Shown piece by piece: positions 5,274 through 7,235 of a stretch of DNA of 7,235 nt (its first letter is position 1; the number at the start of each line of letters is the position of its first letter). The position numbers and the translations under genes are program-made. Source of the stretch: CAYYMX01 sp964473045 (GTDB taxonomy: Bacteria > Pseudomonadota > Alphaproteobacteria > Methylaequorales > Methylaequoraceae). Below the pieces are notes generated by a model that was not told the DNA's origin, ran no database searches, and was given only the letters and a program-made list of their open reading frames with translations. The DNA lies in assembly GCA_964473045.1 (NCBI GenBank), contig CAYYMX010000070.1:1-7235 (forward strand), read 5' to 3'.

Positions 5274-6812
5274 CTAATGTTTAAAATGTCTAAACCCAGT
5301 AAAAACCATAGGTATTTTATTTTCATTTGCCACTTTAATAATGTCATTATCCTGAATGGAACCGCCAGGCTGAATGATTGCTGAAATTTTATTTTTTGAA
5401 CATAGTTTAATTATATCTGAAAATGGAAAGAATCCATCAGACGCAAGAACAGCCTCAGTTTTATTGTAATTTTCTTCCTTTCTTTTCATAGCCTGTTTTG
5501 CTGAATCAAGTCTATTTGTTTGCCCTACACCAATTCCTACAGTAGACAAATTATTTGTTAGCACAACTGCGTTAGAGTTAAGAAATTTACAAACTATGAA
5601 GCCAAAAATCATATCCTCGATTTGGCCATCTTTAGGTTGGTTTTTAGTTTTAATTACCAGATCTTTTTTGTTAATAGTCTTATTATCTTTATCTTGAATA
5701 AGTAAAAAATTTCTGGTTGATTTTACGGTTTTTTTTGTTTTTTTGTTTGAGTTATACTTAACTAAGACTAATTTTTTTTTCATAGATAAAATCTTTGTAG
5801 CCTCTATTGAAAAACTAGGAGCCACAATAACTTCAGTAAAAATTTTAGTTATTAATTTGGCAGTTTTTGTTGTTAATGGCTTGTTAAATGCAATCACTCC
5901 ACCAAAGGCACTTACTTGATCGCATTTTAGGGCTTTTGAATAAGCTTTTTCCTGATTTTTATCCAAGGCAACACCACACGGATTGCCGTGCTTTAGAATT
6001 ACACAAGAGGGACTAGAAAATTGTTCTGCTAGTTCCATTGCAACTTCAAGGTCGCCTATATTGTTGTATGAGAGGTCTTTGCCAGATACCTTGATCACCT
6101 TATTGTTGCCAAATGCATATAGAGAACCTTTTTGGTGAGGATTTTCACCATAACGTAATGTGGATATTTTTTTTAATGGTAAAGAAGAGGTTTGGATGCA
6201 TAAGTCATCATTATTTCTATTAAACCAATTTGAGATTAAACTTTCATAATATGCCGTTGTTTCAAAAGCAAGGCCAGCAAATCTTTTTCTAAATTTAAGT
6301 GTGACATTATTTTTGTTTTGTTCAGTCTCGCTAATAAAATCATTATATAATTGGGGATGGCATAAGACGGTAACATTATTAAAATTTTTCGCCGCTGCTC
6401 TAATCATTGTTGGTCCACCAATATCAATGTTTTCGATGCACTCGTTTTCTGATGCTGAAATATTAGAAGAAAATTTTTCAAAAGGATATAAATTGACAAC
6501 CACTAAATCAAATTCTTTAGCATCTAAACTCTTTAACTGTTTGGTATGAGAAGCATTATTTTTTTTAGATAAAATTCCAGCATGAAGAAGAGGGTGGAGA
6601 GTTTTTACCCTTCCATCTAATATTTCTTGAAATTTAGTAAGTTCTGATATGTCACTTACTATTAGATTTTTGTCTAATTTTTTAAGAAATTTGAAAGTTC
6701 CACCTGTACTGTATACGTGAACTTTATTTTTAACAAAATAATCTACTAGTATCTCAAGATTTGTTTTGTCGTAGACAGAAACAATAGCTCTACGAATAGG
6801 AAGATTACTCAT
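5274..6812 (-). CDS. purH: Bifunctional AICAR transformylase / IMP cyclohydrolase PurH
   Basis: This 512-aa cytoplasmic enzyme performs the last two steps of de novo IMP synthesis: formyl transfer from 10-formyl-tetrahydrofolate to AICAR, then ring closure of FAICAR. The N-terminal cyclohydrolase (MGS-like) domain, about 1-150, shows RRAIVSVYDKT at 7-17, STGGT at 35-39, DGRVKTLHP at 66-74 and NIDIGGPTMIRAAAKN at 128-143. The C-terminal transformylase shows LRYGENPHQ at 219-227, the catalytic KHGNPCG at 274-280 (Lys274, His275), SAFGG at 301-305, VGQTNRLDSA at 429-438, ASDGFFPFSD at 457-466 and IIQPGGSIQD at 479-488. Both halves are complete and the length is normal (about 510-530). The region 345-400 is lysine-rich and departs from the usual GG-x-L-x-Q segment (RNFLLIQ at 367-373). 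The ATG directly follows the TAA of the upstream capD-like remnant (TAAATG), and the alignment with the family supports it as the start. Confidence 0.97.
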   Translation of the reverse strand: MSNLPIRRAIVSVYDKTNLEILVDYFVKNKVHVYSTGGTFKFLKKLDKNLIVSDISELTKFQEILDGRVKTLHPLLHAGILSKKNNASHTKQLKSLDAKEFDLVVVNLYPFEKFSSNISASENECIENIDIGGPTMIRAAAKNFNNVTVLCHPQLYNDFISETEQNKNNVTLKFRKRFAGLAFETTAYYESLISNWFNRNNDDLCIQTSSLPLKKISTLRYGENPHQKGSLYAFGNNKVIKVSGKDLSYNNIGDLEVAMELAEQFSSPSCVILKHGNPCGVALDKNQEKAYSKALKCDQVSAFGGVIAFNKPLTTKTAKLITKIFTEVIVAPSFSIEATKILSMKKKLVLVKYNSNKKTKKTVKSTRNFLLIQDKDNKTINKKDLVIKTKNQPKDGQIEDMIFGFIVCKFLNSNAVVLTNNLSTVGIGVGQTNRLDSAKQAMKRKEENYNKTEAVLASDGFFPFSDIIKLCSKNKISAIIQPGGSIQDNDIIKVANENKIPMVFTGFRHFKH

Positions 6813-7235
6813 TTACCTATACTCTGGAAGAAGTTTTCTAAAAGTTTCCATTGATTCATTAATACTATTGTTTTGTATCATCGAAATCAAATTATTATAA
6901 TAAAGCATATCCATTTGAAATAATTTTACTTGAGTAGAGAGAATACCATCAACTTGAGTTTTAGTGGGTCTTTCATTTTTAAAAAGAAGTTCCTCATTTA
7001 GCTTCTCGCCTTTTCTTAGCTGAGTAAATTCAATTTTAATGTCATCATCACTTTTCCCAGATAAAACAATCATTTTTTTTGCAAGGTCTTTAATTAAGAC
7101 TGGCTTTCCCATTTCTAAAATTAGGATTTCACCATTAGTCCTTTCTTACATCAGAGAAGAAAATAGAACAAGTTAAACTGCATCTCGAATTGTCATAAAA
7201 TAACGACATAAATAAGGATGGGTAATGCTGACTCG
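6813..7235 (-). pseudogene. CapD/FlaA1-type nucleotide-sugar dehydratase, 3' end, with two in-frame stops
   Basis: From the right edge one reading frame gives RVSITHPYLCRYFMTIRDAV, a TAA (complement of 7173-7175), then LVLFSSLM, a second TAA (7146-7148), then ERTNGEILILEMGKPVLIKD and an uninterrupted run to a TAA at 6813-6815. This follows the C-terminal half of UDP-GlcNAc 4,6-dehydratase-like (polysaccharide biosynthesis CapD/FlaA1/PseB) proteins: THPxxTRYFMTIxxAVxLVL, GGEIFVLDMGxPVKIxDLA, GLRPGEKLxEELL (here LRKGEKLNEELL) and a terminal VPEY (here LLPEYR). Family members convert UDP-GlcNAc to a 4-keto-6-deoxy sugar for surface glycans. Homology continues in the same frame on both sides of each stop, so these are nonsense mutations and not frameshifts. 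The first stop sits where the family usually has Gln, consistent with CAA to TAA. The final 99 codons from an ATG at 7112 are still open, but they lack the Rossmann NAD-binding and catalytic parts. Upstream parts are outside the window, so the state of the whole gene is unknown. Confidence 0.78.

Noticed and set aside
6301..6549. Plus-strand ORF of 82 codons
   Set aside because: It lies wholly within purH on the opposite strand, where the PurH reading shows strong conserved motifs; no family resemblance.
6894..6899. Minus-strand TATAAT inside the capD-like remnant as a purH promoter
   Set aside because: No acceptable -35 hexamer at 16-18 bp spacing; cannot be supported from sequence alone.
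7146..7175. TAA read as a sense codon (alternative genetic code) in the capD-like gene
   Set aside because: TAA is the natural stop of the LON-domain and MFS genes here, and the conserved genes contain no internal TAA.
1..7235. CRISPR array, insertion sequence, toxin-antitoxin or phage defence module
   Set aside because: No regularly spaced repeats, transposase or nuclease-like ORFs, and all substantial ORFs are explained by known families.

Overview
The window is AT-rich (roughly 30 % GC by eye, not counted) with mostly short intergenic gaps and almost no recognisable Shine-Dalgarno sequences before its start codons. The gene families (alphaproteobacterial-style neighbours ftsK, ubiH, LON-domain protein, Trm112-like protein and DUF971, plus purH) suggest an alphaproteobacterium, most likely a streamlined marine lineage of the SAR11-like kind. 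The lineage is inferred from gene order and composition and was not tested by phylogeny.

Layout, left to right: (1) the N-terminal 347 codons of ftsK on the minus strand, running off the left edge; (2) divergent from it, a UbiH/UbiF/COQ6-family FAD hydroxylase of ubiquinone synthesis; (3) converging on and overlapping its 3' end, a minus-strand three-gene cluster read LON-domain protein, 56-codon Trm112-like zinc-ribbon protein, DUF971 protein, with an ATGA stop/start overlap between the last two; (4) a tRNA-Gly(GCC) with encoded CCA on the plus strand; (5) a 301-bp gene-free stretch with a good sigma70-like promoter, a 15-bp palindrome on top of it and a hairpin plus T-run further down; (6) a UMF1/Atg22-type MFS permease; (7) convergent to it, purH on the minus strand; (8) at the right edge, directly abutting purH, the 3' end of a CapD/FlaA1-type nucleotide-sugar dehydratase gene that carries two in-frame TAA codons and looks like a pseudogene.

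Most genes are housekeeping: chromosome segregation and division (FtsK), respiratory quinone synthesis (UbiH), the last two steps of IMP synthesis (PurH) and translation (tRNA-Gly, possibly the Trm112-like protein). The transporter and the decayed nucleotide-sugar gene are the accessory-looking parts. I do not see a clearly new multi-gene system. The best leads are the decayed capD-like gene fused head to tail with purH, and the palindrome/hairpin arrangement in the leader of the transporter gene.
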